From NCBI GenBank assembly GCA_031082125.1, contig JAVHLM010000019.1:62001-126000 (forward strand): 64,000 bases of DNA. Direction: 5' to 3'. Below are positions 1 through 7,788 of the stretch, piece by piece; positions within the stretch are counted from its first letter, which is position 1; each line of letters opens with the position of its first letter. The translations under genes were made by a program, and so were the position numbers. Below the pieces are notes generated by a model, which ran no database searches, had not been told where the DNA came from, and saw only the letters and a program-made list of their open reading frames with translations. The DNA comes from Candidatus Eremiobacterota bacterium (GTDB taxonomy: Bacteria > Vulcanimicrobiota > CADAWZ01 > Ess09-12).

Positions 1-14
1 GATGAGAAAGCTCC

Positions 15-365
15 CTAGAAGGCTTGCTCGATATGCTCCAGCTCCCCCGTGCAGAGCACGATGGAGATCACATCAAAGCGGCATGGTGCTTCCTGGAGGC
101 TCTTTTGCTGAAGATATGAAAGGGCTGCCTGGCGGATTCTCCTCTGTTTGCCCCTGTCTACTGCCTCGGTGGGATCGCCGAAATCACGGGTTCTTCTCGT
201 CTTTACCTCAACGAAGACCATTTCCTCGCCCAGGCGGGCTATGATGTCAATTTCTTTTCTCAGGGCACGGAAGTTTGTCTCAAGGATTGTGTAGCCTTTC
301 CCCCTGAGATACTGCTGCGCTCTCTCCTCTCCCTCTCTCCCTTTCCTGATATGGCTGCTCTTCAC
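15..365 (-). CDS. yraN: YraN/UPF0102 family nuclease-like protein
   Basis: 116 residues, the normal size for the UPF0102 family. The PD-(D/E)XK-like core is visible as E38-x-D40 followed by E53-V-K55 in 'FVEVKTRR'. The family is predicted to have a restriction-endonuclease fold; its cellular role is not settled. The start is GTG at 365, preceded by GGAGGTGAG, and this ribosome binding site contains the TGA stop of rnhB, so translation is probably coupled. It is the last gene of the ffh-to-yraN operon seen here, and rnhB-yraN adjacency is common in bacteria. Family assignment is firm; function is inferred from the family only. Confidence 0.9.
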   Translation of the reverse strand: MKSSHIRKGREGEERAQQYLRGKGYTILETNFRALRKEIDIIARLGEEMVFVEVKTRRTRDFGDPTEAVDRGKQRRIRQAALSYLQQKSLQEAPCRFDVISIVLCTGELEHIEQAF

Positions 366-371
366 TGGAAC

Positions 372-1136
372 TCACCTCCCATGACTCACCTGGAGGCATT
401 CCTTCACCGGGCCGAAGGAGCGGCGGTGGACAGGAAGGACTCCCCGCTCCCTGAGAGCTCTCAGGTGCTCTGCCGTGGGATATCCCTTATGGCGTGAGAA
501 GCCGTACCCTGGGTACTGCCTCTCATACCCCTCCATGATGGCATCTCTGGTGGTCTTTGCCATGATCGATGCGCAGGCTATGGAGAAAGAGAGGGAATCG
601 CCTTTCACAACGGCCTGCTGCGCCCCATTGAAACCGGGAAGGGTGAAAAGCCCGTCAACAATGAGCAGGTCCGGCATGAGCGGAAGCTCCCTCACCGCGC
701 GGGCCATGGCTTCGAGAGAAGCCCTGTGCACGTTGAGGGAATCTATTTCGTAGTGCTCGACGATGCCGATTCCCACGGCCGCTGCATGGGAGCGGATCCA
801 CCGTGACAGCTGAAGCCTTTCCCCCTCCAGCAGCTTTTTGGAGTCGTCCACAAAAGGGATAAAGGGGGCATCGGTGAAAACAACCGCTGATGCCACCACG
901 GGGCCGGCAAGAGGCCCCCTTCCGGACTCATCAAGGCCTGCAATAACCCTGCAGCCTCCCTTTCCCCTTTCATAGCCCTGAAGCTCCCTTATCCTGATGC
1001 GCTCCCGCTCCAGGAAATCCAGGCATTCCCGCGGCAGCTCAGTACCGCAGGGGCCTTTCTCAGAGGATGCGGCGGGGAATTCCCCCCCCACATCGTACCG
1101 AGCGGCAAGCAGAGAGAAAATACCCTTACGCGTCAT
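372..1136 (-). CDS. rnhB: Ribonuclease HII
   Basis: RNase HII removes RNA from RNA/DNA hybrids and misincorporated ribonucleotides. The catalytic set is present: D69-E70 in 'GLDESGRGPLAGPV', D161 in 'LIVDGL' and D180 in 'VKGDSLS'. I place the start at ATG 1136 because GGAGG lies five bases upstream; an in-frame TTG at 1172 has no such site. This gives 254 residues with an N-terminal extension of about 65 residues before the catalytic core, as in Bacillus-type RNase HII. The start overlaps the end of the upstream GTPase gene by 11 bases, which suggests translational coupling. Confidence 0.95.
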   Translation of the reverse strand: MTRKGIFSLLAARYDVGGEFPAASSEKGPCGTELPRECLDFLERERIRIRELQGYERGKGGCRVIAGLDESGRGPLAGPVVASAVVFTDAPFIPFVDDSKKLLEGERLQLSRWIRSHAAAVGIGIVEHYEIDSLNVHRASLEAMARAVRELPLMPDLLIVDGLFTLPGFNGAQQAVVKGDSLSFSIACASIMAKTTRDAIMEGYERQYPGYGFSRHKGYPTAEHLRALRERGVLPVHRRSFGPVKECLQVSHGR

Positions 1137-1974
1137 GGGGTCCTCCAGGGCTTTCGTGAGGGGGCTCTTCAAGGGTGAAAGGACCGTATGTCCCCTCCCT
1201 GAAGCTCTTTATTACCGAGAGGGCGGTCCTGTGAGCGTCCACCGAGGCTTCCTTTCCTATCAGCCCCATTTTCCTCCCAATCTGTTCCAGCAGCTCAGCA
1301 GGCGGGCCCGTCATGCCCTTAAGGCAGGGGGCTTGCACGGCCGAGAGAAAAGAGAGAATTTTCAGGGCGAGCTCATCAACCGGCAGCAGCTCCTCCCTGA
1401 CGGTGCCTACTGCCGCAAGATGCCAGGCATGCTCTTCGTTGTCCACACGGGGATAGAATATGCCGGGGATATCCAGGAGCTCACCGTTACCAGGAAGGGC
1501 AATCCATTGAAGCCCTCTCGTGACGCCGGGGTTTTTACCTACACGGACGACGTTCCTGCCGGAGAGCCTGTTGATGACACTTGATTTTCCCACGTTGGGG
1601 ATACCCATCACCATAAGCCTGATTTCCTCGTCGCGCCTTCCCCGCTTCTTCCGCGATTCCACCACCTCTCCCCGCCGCTCTTCAATCATCTTCCTGAGCA
1701 TCTTGAAACCCTCACCGGACCTCGACGAGACGGCAAGGCCTTCTCCCTTGAAATAGGAAAGCCACCGGGAAGTGGCCTGCGGAGAGGCAAGATCAGACTT
1801 GTTCAAAAGAAACAGCACCTCGCGACCTGCCAGAATCCCTTCAATCTCAGGGTTCCTTGAGCTTGAGGGGATCCGCGCATCAAGCACCACGAGGACAAGA
1901 TTGACAAGGGGCAGCGATTCTTTCACTACCCTAAGAGCTTTCTTCATGTGGCCGGGGAACCAGGATACTCTCAC
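1126..1974 (-). CDS. rbgA: Ribosome biogenesis GTPase RbgA/YlqF
   Basis: A circularly permuted GTPase of 282 residues. The G4 motif 'NKSD' (about residue 58) comes before the P-loop 'GIPNVGKSS' (about 125) and the G3 'DIPGI', the order typical of YlqF/RbgA. The N-terminal 'WFPGHM' is also a family hallmark. RbgA acts in the cytoplasm in late assembly of the 50S subunit. The gene follows lepB by 12 bases and overlaps rnhB; in Bacillus the same rplS-ylqF-rnhB order is found. The start is GTG with only a weak Shine-Dalgarno. Assignment is firm. Confidence 0.95.
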   Translation of the reverse strand: MRVSWFPGHMKKALRVVKESLPLVNLVLVVLDARIPSSSRNPEIEGILAGREVLFLLNKSDLASPQATSRWLSYFKGEGLAVSSRSGEGFKMLRKMIEERRGEVVESRKKRGRRDEEIRLMVMGIPNVGKSSVINRLSGRNVVRVGKNPGVTRGLQWIALPGNGELLDIPGIFYPRVDNEEHAWHLAAVGTVREELLPVDELALKILSFLSAVQAPCLKGMTGPPAELLEQIGRKMGLIGKEASVDAHRTALSVIKSFREGTYGPFTLEEPPHESPGGPHDA

Positions 1975-1986
1975 TCCGGGCCGGCC

Positions 1987-2595
1987 CTACTTGAGAACCC
2001 TGATTCTCTGGGGGGGCCAGAATATCAGAAAGGCTTTCCCCACGACATTTTTCCTGGGAAGAAAGCCCCATCGGTGGCTGTCATCGCTGTTATTCCTGTT
2101 GTCGCCCATCACGAAAAGGCTCCCCTCGGGGACCTTGCGCTTCTCCATCAGATACTCAGGCGCTTCATTGATGAAAGGCTCATCCTGAACGACATTATTG
2201 ATGAATACCTTTCCCTCTTTCACCTCTATCTCGTCATTCTCAACGGCAATGACCCTCTTGATGAAGTCCTTGCCTCCCGCGTTGGCACTCTCAGGGGGAT
2301 GGAACACTACAATTTCCCTCCGCTCCGGCGTCTTGAAGCGGTAAATGAACTCATTCACCATGATATAGTCGTGCTTGACAAGAGTCGGCACCATCGAGGT
2401 AGAGGGAATATAAAAGGTCCGCACCACAAAGTGAATAAGGACAAGCGCCGTCACCCCCGCGATGATTATTGAATCGAGGTATTCATAGAGAACCTTGCGG
2501 CGCTTCTCTTCAATCTTTATCTTCTTTGAGAAATGAAGTATCACCCTTACGATAAGAAGGATTCCTATAAGGATTGCCAGTTGGGTTGGCGTCAC
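1987..2595 (-). CDS. lepB: Signal peptidase I
   Basis: 202 residues with two hydrophobic segments near the N terminus (about 5-23 and 42-58) followed by the catalytic domain. Serine S67 in 'STSMVPTL' and lysine K113 in 'DFIKRVIA' form the Ser/Lys dyad; 'MGDNRNNSDDSHRWG' is the conserved box E. The enzyme is membrane anchored and removes signal peptides from exported proteins; several genes in this window encode such precursors. It starts at GTG 2595, 15 bases after rplS, inside the ribosomal operon. Confidence 0.95.
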   Translation of the reverse strand: MTPTQLAILIGILLIVRVILHFSKKIKIEEKRRKVLYEYLDSIIIAGVTALVLIHFVVRTFYIPSTSMVPTLVKHDYIMVNEFIYRFKTPERREIVVFHPPESANAGGKDFIKRVIAVENDEIEVKEGKVFINNVVQDEPFINEAPEYLMEKRKVPEGSLFVMGDNRNNSDDSHRWGFLPRKNVVGKAFLIFWPPQRIRVLK

Positions 2596-2610
2596 GCGCT
2601 ATTCCCCCTC

Positions 2611-2982
2611 TTATGCTTTCTTTGTCCTTCCCGCATCGGTGAGCTTCTTTTCCTTTACGCGGGCCTGCTTGCCTATCTTGTCACGGAGATAGTAGAGACG
2701 GGACTTTCTCACCTCGCCCCTTCTCACCACATCTATTTTCTGAAGCATGGGCGAATGGATGAGGAGGGTCCTCTCCACGCCTACCCCATGGGATATCTTC
2801 CTGAGAGTGAAGGACTCCTTGAGGCCCGCGTTCATGCGCGCGATGCAGACCCCCTCGAAGGCCTGGCTTCTTTCCTTTCCTCCCTCAACGACCTTGATCT
2901 GCACCTTCAGGGTGTCACCGGGCTTGAAGCTGGGCAGCTCACTTTTCATCTGCTCCCGTTCTATGAGTTTGATCGAATCCAT
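2611..2982 (-). CDS. rplS: 50S ribosomal protein L19
   Basis: 123 residues, slightly longer than the usual 115 or so because of a basic C-terminal tail. The L19 core is recognisable in '[20 protein letters not shown]', '[13 protein letters not shown]' and '[13 protein letters not shown]'. L19 lies at the 30S/50S interface. The ATG at 2982 has AAGGAGA a few bases upstream. The start lies inside the 3' end of trmD, overlapping it by 44 bases in another frame, so the two are probably translationally linked. Confidence 0.97.
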   Translation of the reverse strand: MDSIKLIEREQMKSELPSFKPGDTLKVQIKVVEGGKERSQAFEGVCIARMNAGLKESFTLRKISHGVGVERTLLIHSPMLQKIDVVRRGEVRKSRLYYLRDKIGKQARVKEKKLTDAGRTKKA

Positions 2983-3760
2983 GGCAATCTCCTTTCAAGT
3001 CATCATATTGCTGAGACCCTGCACAAGGGCAGGGGTTGCTTTCATCGCTTATCTGCTGGTAAAACTTCCCGATCTCCTCATCGCCCCTGAGCTTCTCGAG
3101 AAGATCCGGCCGCTTCAGCGCCGTGCGCCTTACACGCTCCTTATTTCTCCACTGCCCAATCAGGGCATGATTTCCTGAGAGCAGCACCTCCGGCACAGAC
3201 CAGCCCCGGAACTGCGACGGCCTCGTATAGTGCGGATAATCCAGAAGGCCGCCGTCAAAGGATTCAAGAGCGGCAGACTCGCTGTCTATCACGCCGGGGA
3301 TGAGTCTTACCACGGCATCAATGACCACCATCGCGGGGAGCTCGCCTCCCGTGAGGACATAGTCTCCTATGGAAAGCTCCTCGTCCGCGAGGTGCTCAGT
3401 GACTCTCTCATCAATCCCTTCATAATGGCCCGCAACAAGAATAAGCCTGGAGAGGCCTGCAAGCTCGCGGCAGCGGGCCTGCGTAAAAACCTGGCCTTGC
3501 GGCGACAGCAGAATCACTCTCCCCCGGGGTTCTTCTTTTTGAAGCCGATCCAGGGCCTTGAAGAGCGGCTCAATCTTGAGAATCATTCCTGCCCCGCCGC
3601 CGTAAGGAGCGTCATCGACGGTCCTGTGCCGGTCATCGGTGTAGTCCCTCAGGTTGTGAAGGTGAATCTTCACAAGATGGGCATCCCGGGCGCGCCTTAT
3701 GATGCTTTTCTCCAGAGGGGTAAAAACCTCAGGGAAGAGCGTGATGACATCAATCCTCAA
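2939..3760 (-). CDS. trmD: tRNA (guanine-N1)-methyltransferase TrmD
   Basis: TrmD methylates G37 of tRNAs using S-adenosylmethionine and prevents frameshifting. The SPOUT knot motifs are present: 'GGGAGM' (about 54-59), '[13 protein letters not shown]' (about 108-120) and '[10 protein letters not shown]' (131-140). The start is TTG at 3760 ('[11 protein letters not shown]'), overlapping the rimM stop, with GGGAGA upstream. At 273 residues it is about 25 longer than most TrmD proteins; the extra C-terminal tail is encoded over the rplS ribosome binding site and first codons, and looks unlike the conserved family end. Confidence 0.96.
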   Translation of the reverse strand: MRIDVITLFPEVFTPLEKSIIRRARDAHLVKIHLHNLRDYTDDRHRTVDDAPYGGGAGMILKIEPLFKALDRLQKEEPRGRVILLSPQGQVFTQARCRELAGLSRLILVAGHYEGIDERVTEHLADEELSIGDYVLTGGELPAMVVIDAVVRLIPGVIDSESAALESFDGGLLDYPHYTRPSQFRGWSVPEVLLSGNHALIGQWRNKERVRRTALKRPDLLEKLRGDEEIGKFYQQISDESNPCPCAGSQQYDDLKGDCHGFDQTHRTGADEK

Positions 3761-4274
3761 AGCCTGTTATCATCTCCCGGTCAATCCACATCCTCCGTGC
3801 CTCAAGATCGACTTTTTTGATAACCTTCTTCAGGGCAGGGATCAGAATCTCTTTTTCGCCTTGTACCACATACACATCGTGATTCGGCGTATGAAGTATC
3901 TGCGAGACCGTGCCGATAAACCCTCCTTCCAGGTAATATACTTTCAGGCCCACTATCTGAAAGTGGTAGAAAGAATCATTGGGAAGGGGCCTGACTTCCT
4001 CCTTGTTGATCTGAAAGAAGGCTCCCATGAGCTCCTTGGCGTCCTCCCTTGTTTCAATCCCCTTGACCTTCACGAGCAGATGCCCCTTGTGGGGCCTTGA
4101 GCTCTCTATCAGCACAAGACGATCCTTCTTCTCATCATCTTTCCAGCCGAGCTCCATCTTGGAGTGCACTGAAAAGCGCTCGGGAAAGTCGGTAAGGACC
4201 TTCACCTTGAGCTCTCCTTCTTTGCCGTGAACGCCTGTCACCTGACCAACAAGAATCTTCTGCCGCTCTTCCAT
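3750..4274 (-). CDS. rimM: 16S rRNA processing protein RimM
   Basis: 174 residues, normal for RimM, which binds S19 and assists 30S head maturation. '[28 protein letters not shown]' is the typical N-terminal RimM domain, and '[21 protein letters not shown]' is the C-terminal PRC-barrel-like domain. The start at 4274 overlaps the last base of ylqD (tandem ATG/stop overlap), and its stop overlaps the TTG start of trmD. Position between ylqD and trmD matches the Bacillus operon. Confidence 0.95.
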   Translation of the reverse strand: MEERQKILVGQVTGVHGKEGELKVKVLTDFPERFSVHSKMELGWKDDEKKDRLVLIESSRPHKGHLLVKVKGIETREDAKELMGAFFQINKEEVRPLPNDSFYHFQIVGLKVYYLEGGFIGTVSQILHTPNHDVYVVQGEKEILIPALKKVIKKVDLEARRMWIDREMITGFED

Positions 4275-4675
4275 CAGGCCTCTCTTATTTCCACCACTTT
4301 CCAGTCCTGGATAACCACTTCAGCGCGCGTCAACTTGTCCAGGAAGTTATCACCCACCCGAAGTGTTACGGGCCCCTCAAAAACCCTGAAGGGGAGCTCG
4401 GCGCCATTCTGCACCGCTTCAAGCTCTGCGACCCTCCAGTTAAGCTCCTTTTCCAGCTGCATGAGGCGGGCTTTTTCCAACTCTATCTGCTTCCGAAGCT
4501 CCTGCCCTTCCCCTCCCGGGGCTGCCGCCTGCTGTTCCAGGGCGAGCTCCATATGCTTGAGGTTATCCTCAATTCTTGCGAGTGTCTCCCGTGCCTCAAG
4601 GATAAGCTGCTTGCGAAAATCATCGGTCATCAAGACCTTTATCGCCACAGGCCTTCTCAGCTCAATCTGCTCCAT
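4274..4675 (-). CDS. ylqD: YlqD family protein
   Basis: 133 residues. The first 30 ('IELRRPVAIKVLMTDDFRKQL') and last 45 residues flank a long charged helix (about 28-88) likely to form a coiled coil. The protein resembles the small YlqD family, which in Bacillus lies between ylqC/khpA and rimM exactly as here. Its function is unknown; the setting suggests a link to ribosome or tRNA maturation. The name rests on position as much as on sequence similarity, so it is slightly less sure than its neighbours. Confidence 0.8.
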   Translation of the reverse strand: MEQIELRRPVAIKVLMTDDFRKQLILEARETLARIEDNLKHMELALEQQAAAPGGEGQELRKQIELEKARLMQLEKELNWRVAELEAVQNGAELPFRVFEGPVTLRVGDNFLDKLTRAEVVIQDWKVVEIREA

Positions 4676-4686
4676 AGCCGCTCCTC

Positions 4687-4914
4687 CTATATGATTTCAA
4701 TCATAACCCTCTTTCCATCTTTGACTGCGGCAGCCTTCACTATGGTCCTGAGGGCCTGTGCAATCCTTCCCTGCTTCCCGATTACCTTTCCCATGTCATC
4801 GGGAGATACACGAAGCTCCAGGATAACGGATCTCTCACCCTCGAGCTGGCTCACCTCTACCTCTTCAGGCTTGTCTACAAGTGATTTGGCAAGATATTCA
4901 AGAAGTTCCTTCAT
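4687..4914 (-). CDS. khpA: KH-domain RNA-binding protein KhpA (YlqC)
   Basis: 75 residues, almost entirely one KH domain with the GxxG loop as 'GKQG' at 46-49 in 'MGKVIGKQGR'. KhpA (YlqC) binds RNA, often as a dimer with KhpB/Jag, and affects cell-size and small-RNA biology in Gram-positive bacteria. The ATG at 4914 is preceded by GGAGG. It follows rpsP by 74 bases and precedes ylqD by 11, the conserved rpsP-ylqC-ylqD order. Confidence 0.93.
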   Translation of the reverse strand: MKELLEYLAKSLVDKPEEVEVSQLEGERSVILELRVSPDDMGKVIGKQGRIAQALRTIVKAAAVKDGKRVMIEII

Positions 4915-4988
4915 ATATTTCCTCCGCTTTCATAGGTTATTCCAAAAGGCCTGTTTCCCTTCCGGGTTCTCTTTCAATGGAGGGAATT

Positions 4989-5264
4989 CTATGAAGATTT
5001 CGGCTTTTCCTTAGGTTCCTCCCTTTTCATTATGCCGCACGCCACAAGCACTCTTCTCACTGACTCGGTGGGCTGGGCCCCTTCTTTCAGCCAGTTGTTG
5101 AGCTTCTCTTCCTTCACGACGATGGTGGGAGGCTCCGTCCTGGGGTTATAATGGCCTATGTTCTCAACAAAGCGCCCGTCACGGGGGCTCCTTGAATCTG
5201 CCACCACGATGCGGTAGCTGGGCTGTTTTTTCTTTCCTACTCTCCTGAACCTGATCTTGACCAC
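4989..5264 (-). CDS. rpsP: 30S ribosomal protein S16
   Basis: 91 residues. '[20 protein letters not shown]' and '[21 protein letters not shown]' are diagnostic of S16, which binds early in 30S assembly. The start is GTG at 5264 with AGGAGG about ten bases upstream. It lies 38 bases after ffh and begins the ribosomal part of the operon. Confidence 0.97.
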   Translation of the reverse strand: MVKIRFRRVGKKKQPSYRIVVADSRSPRDGRFVENIGHYNPRTEPPTIVVKEEKLNNWLKEGAQPTESVRRVLVACGIMKREEPKEKPKSS

Positions 5265-5302
5265 GTCTTGTTCCTCCTTACGTACATTATATTGCCCGTC
5301 CT

Positions 5303-6637
5303 TTAGAATGGGAGCTTGAATGCAGGCCGCCTTTTCGTCTTCTCGAAGCCTGCAAGCTGCTTCACCATTTTCTTTGCCATATCATACTGTTTCAGAAGCC
5401 TGTTCACATCAGCCACGGAAGTGCCCGATCCCGAGGCAATCCTCCTTCTCCTGCCGGCGTTGAGGATGGAGGGGACATTTCTCTCCTGGGGAGTCATTGA
5501 CTGGATGATAGCCTCAATCCTGCCGAGCTGCTTCTCATCGACGACCATCCCTTTCATGTTGCCCATCCCCGACATGCCGGGGATCATATCCAGGAGCTGA
5601 TCAAGGGGACCCATCTGGCGGACCTGCTGGAGCTGCACCAGGAAATCCCCGAGGGTGAGCTCCTGGGTCCTGAGCTTCTTTTCCAGCTCCTCGGCCTTCT
5701 CGACATCAAAAGTCGCCTCAGCCTTCTCAATAAGGCCCAGCACGTCTCCCATCCCCAGGATTCTCGAGGCCATCCTGTCTGGATGAAATACCTCGATGGC
5801 ATCGAGCTTCTCACCGACACCGACAAACTTGATGGGCTTTCCCGTCACTGCCTTCACCGAGAGAGCCGCTCCGCCGCGGGCGTCACCATCCATCTTGGTG
5901 AGGACCACTCCGTCGATGGAGAGGGCTTTGTTGAAGCTCTCGGCGATATTCACGGCATCCTGCCCGGTCATCGCATCGACGACGAGGAGGATCTCATGGG
6001 GTGATATACTGCTCTTTACCTCGACAAGCTCTTTCATGAGCTCTTCATCAATATGGAGCCGCCCTGCCGTGTCAATTATCACGATGTCCCTGCCTGAAGT
6101 GGCGGCGGCCTTCATTGCGCCCTTGCAGATGTTCACCGGCGACTGTTTTTCTCCAAGGGTGTAGACGGGCACCTCCAGCTTGTCACCGAGCACTTTCAGC
6201 TGTGCAATTGCTGCAGGCCTGTAAATATCCGTCGCCACGAGGAGAGGGTGATGGCCTTTCTCCTTGAAATGGCCGGCAAGCTTGCCGCATGTCGTCGTCT
6301 TTCCTGAGCCATGGAGACCCACGACCATCACAATCGTCGGCGGGTCAGGGGAGAGATCGAGGCGGGAGCTTGTGCTCCCCATGAGCTCTACAAGCTCGTC
6401 CTTGACAAATTTTATCACCAGCTGGCCCGGGGTGAGGCTCTTCCAAACCGCTTCGCCCACCGCCTTTTCCTTGACGCGGTTTATGAAGTCCCTCACCACT
6501 TTGAGGTTCACGTCGGCTTCAAGCAAAGCCTGGCGGACTTCCCTGAGGGCGAGCTCCACGTCCTTTTCCGTGAGCTTTCCCCGGCTTCTGAGCTTCTTAA
6601 AGATATTCCCTAGTTTTTCCTGAAGCGATTCAAACAT
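5303..6637 (-). CDS. ffh: Signal recognition particle protein Ffh
   Basis: 444 residues with the three SRP54 parts: helical N domain, G domain with P-loop '[10 protein letters not shown]' (about 109-118), 'DTAGRLHID' and '[10 protein letters not shown]', and a methionine-rich M domain (about 300-440) with '[14 protein letters not shown]' and the RNA-binding '[14 protein letters not shown]'. Ffh binds signal sequences on ribosomes and works with SRP RNA and FtsY to target proteins to the membrane. It is the first gene of the operon; the usual partner gene ylxM is not present upstream, where a long leader is found instead. Confidence 0.97.
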   Translation of the reverse strand: MFESLQEKLGNIFKKLRSRGKLTEKDVELALREVRQALLEADVNLKVVRDFINRVKEKAVGEAVWKSLTPGQLVIKFVKDELVELMGSTSSRLDLSPDPPTIVMVVGLHGSGKTTTCGKLAGHFKEKGHHPLLVATDIYRPAAIAQLKVLGDKLEVPVYTLGEKQSPVNICKGAMKAAATSGRDIVIIDTAGRLHIDEELMKELVEVKSSISPHEILLVVDAMTGQDAVNIAESFNKALSIDGVVLTKMDGDARGGAALSVKAVTGKPIKFVGVGEKLDAIEVFHPDRMASRILGMGDVLGLIEKAEATFDVEKAEELEKKLRTQELTLGDFLVQLQQVRQMGPLDQLLDMIPGMSGMGNMKGMVVDEKQLGRIEAIIQSMTPQERNVPSILNAGRRRRIASGSGTSVADVNRLLKQYDMAKKMVKQLAGFEKTKRRPAFKLPF

Positions 6638-6867
6638 GGCCCTGCGCTCTGCTACCCTGATATCTATCCTGCAAGTGATGACTTCCAGCGTGAGAGATGA
6701 ACCTCTTCGCGGCTCATCGGTGAGCCTTCACCAGCGCCCCCGGGGATTTCTCGGAGACTCCCGGGATCACCGAAGAATCTTTTCTGCTGTTTCCACATCA
6801 CTTTATTATGACGAAAAAACAGTAAAACGGTGAAATGATGCACCGGCAAAGAAAATATAGCTCTCAT

Positions 6868-6896
6868 AGTATAGTATAGTGCACGGTGAATGTCAA
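6868..6896 (-). promoter_or_regulatory. sigma70-type promoter of the ffh operon
   Basis: Read on the minus strand: TTGACA (6896-6891), a 17-base spacer, then TATACT (6873-6868). Five or six of six bases match consensus in each box. It points toward ffh and would give a leader of roughly 220 bases. Confidence 0.8.
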
Positions 6897-6986
6897 GTAA
6901 TATGCCCTGAGAGGAGGGGCCTCGCAATGAAGGGAGCCGGAAGCCTGTTGCCAGAGCCAGCGATGCCTATTATTTTTTTGCCATGG

Positions 6987-7007
6987 CTTGACAACATGAG
7001 GCTCAAC
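6987..7007 (+). promoter_or_regulatory. HAIR-like operator (predicted HspR site)
   Basis: CTTGACA-N7-GCTCAAC. The known HspR box (HAIR) is CTTGAGT-N7-ACTCAAG; this site matches 10 of 14 arm positions with exactly the same spacing. It covers the -35 box and spacer of the grpE promoter, and an hspR gene ends the same cluster. The left arm partly matches because it is also the -35 hexamer; the right arm is the independent support. Confidence 0.6.
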
Positions 7008-7016
7008 TATTATAAT
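6988..7016 (+). promoter_or_regulatory. Consensus sigma70 promoter of the chaperone cluster
   Basis: TTGACA at 6988-6993, a 17-base spacer, and TATAAT at 7011-7016: a perfect match to the vegetative consensus in both boxes and spacing. Transcription would start near 7023, leaving a leader of about 25 bases before the grpE ATG. Confidence 0.88.
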
Positions 7017-7047
7017 ACAAAATGTTAAAACTTTGGGAGGTACTTTT

Positions 7048-7752
7048 ATGAGCGAATATGATATACATGACCCCTACCACGCCAGGAGGCACAAAGTAAA
7101 ATCGGCGCTGAAAAAGGATGTAAAAAGAGAGCCTGACGTATTCAAGATCCCCATAGAGGCAGGAGGAGCAAAAGATCAGGAACAGAAGCCGATGACCATA
7201 GAAAAAGCGGAGGAGGGCCCTGCGAAGCTTGATACGGCAACGCCATCGGATCCCCCTGCGGGAAAAACGGGAGAGAACCTTCCCGCAGAGATGCCTGAGG
7301 AGAGCAAGAAAGACAAAGACCGTATCCAGGAGCTCGAGGAGCAGGTGAAGAGGCTCCAGGCCGATTTTGAGAACTTCAGGCGCCGCAAGGAAGAGGAAGT
7401 TGCCAAGGCCGGCAAGTACGCCGCGGAAAAAGTCATCGTCGCGATGCTCCCCATTATAGACAACTTTGACAGGGCCGTTGCCGCGTCGCAGCTTTCCAAA
7501 AACTATGATGCTCTCGTGGAAGGCATCCAGATGGTGCAGAAGCAGGTATGGTCCATGCTGGAGAAGGAGGGCGTCACCGAGATAAAAGCCCAGGGGGAGC
7601 CCTTCAATCCCTCTCTCCATCAGGCCGTTTCGAGCGAGGAAAATGACGATCTCCCCGAAGAGACGGTGACAAAAGAGCTTCAGAAGGGATTTCTTCTCAA
7701 GGACAGGGTAATAAGGCCCGCAATGGTGGTAGTATCCAAAAAAAGCGCATAA
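7048..7752 (+). CDS. grpE: Nucleotide exchange factor GrpE
   Basis: GrpE releases ADP from DnaK. An acidic and charged N-terminal region of about 90 residues leads into the long coiled coil ('RIQELEEQVKRLQADFENFRRRK') and the beta domain ending 'GFLLKDRVIRPAMVVVS', the family signature. I choose ATG 7048 because GGGAGG lies seven bases upstream; the longer in-frame TTG at 7033 would sit inside that site. The resulting protein has 234 residues, somewhat longer than usual through the N-terminal region. First gene of the chaperone cluster; expected to be repressed by HspR. Confidence 0.95.
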   Translation: MSEYDIHDPYHARRHKVKSALKKDVKREPDVFKIPIEAGGAKDQEQKPMTIEKAEEGPAKLDTATPSDPPAGKTGENLPAEMPEESKKDKDRIQELEEQVKRLQADFENFRRRKEEEVAKAGKYAAEKVIVAMLPIIDNFDRAVAASQLSKNYDALVEGIQMVQKQVWSMLEKEGVTEIKAQGEPFNPSLHQAVSSEENDDLPEETVTKELQKGFLLKDRVIRPAMVVVSKKSA

Positions 7753-7788
7753 GAATCAATGAATCGAAAATCAGAAGGAGGGAATTGC

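Larger units (their letters stand above)
6638..7047. other. Intergenic region between ffh and grpE
   Basis: A 410-base divergent region. It holds the minus-strand ffh promoter (6868-6896), about 220 bases of untranslated leader for ffh with several GC-rich inverted segments around 6740-6770, and the plus-strand grpE promoter with its HAIR-like operator (6987-7016). A minus-strand open frame at 6664-6927 runs through the ffh promoter; only its last 44 codons would lie in the transcript and they lack a Shine-Dalgarno. No SRP RNA signature (GGAAGN...AGCAGCC type core) was found. Confidence 0.7.

Noticed and set aside
6638-6860. SRP RNA gene next to ffh
   Set aside because: The conserved SRP RNA core was not found in the leader.
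6664-6927. Minus-strand open frame in the ffh leader
   Set aside because: It runs through the promoter and has no Shine-Dalgarno at its internal ATG; treated as part of the untranslated leader.
7000-7047. CIRCE element / HrcA control of grpE
   Set aside because: No TTAGCACTC-N9-GAGTGCTAA pattern was found and no hrcA gene is present.
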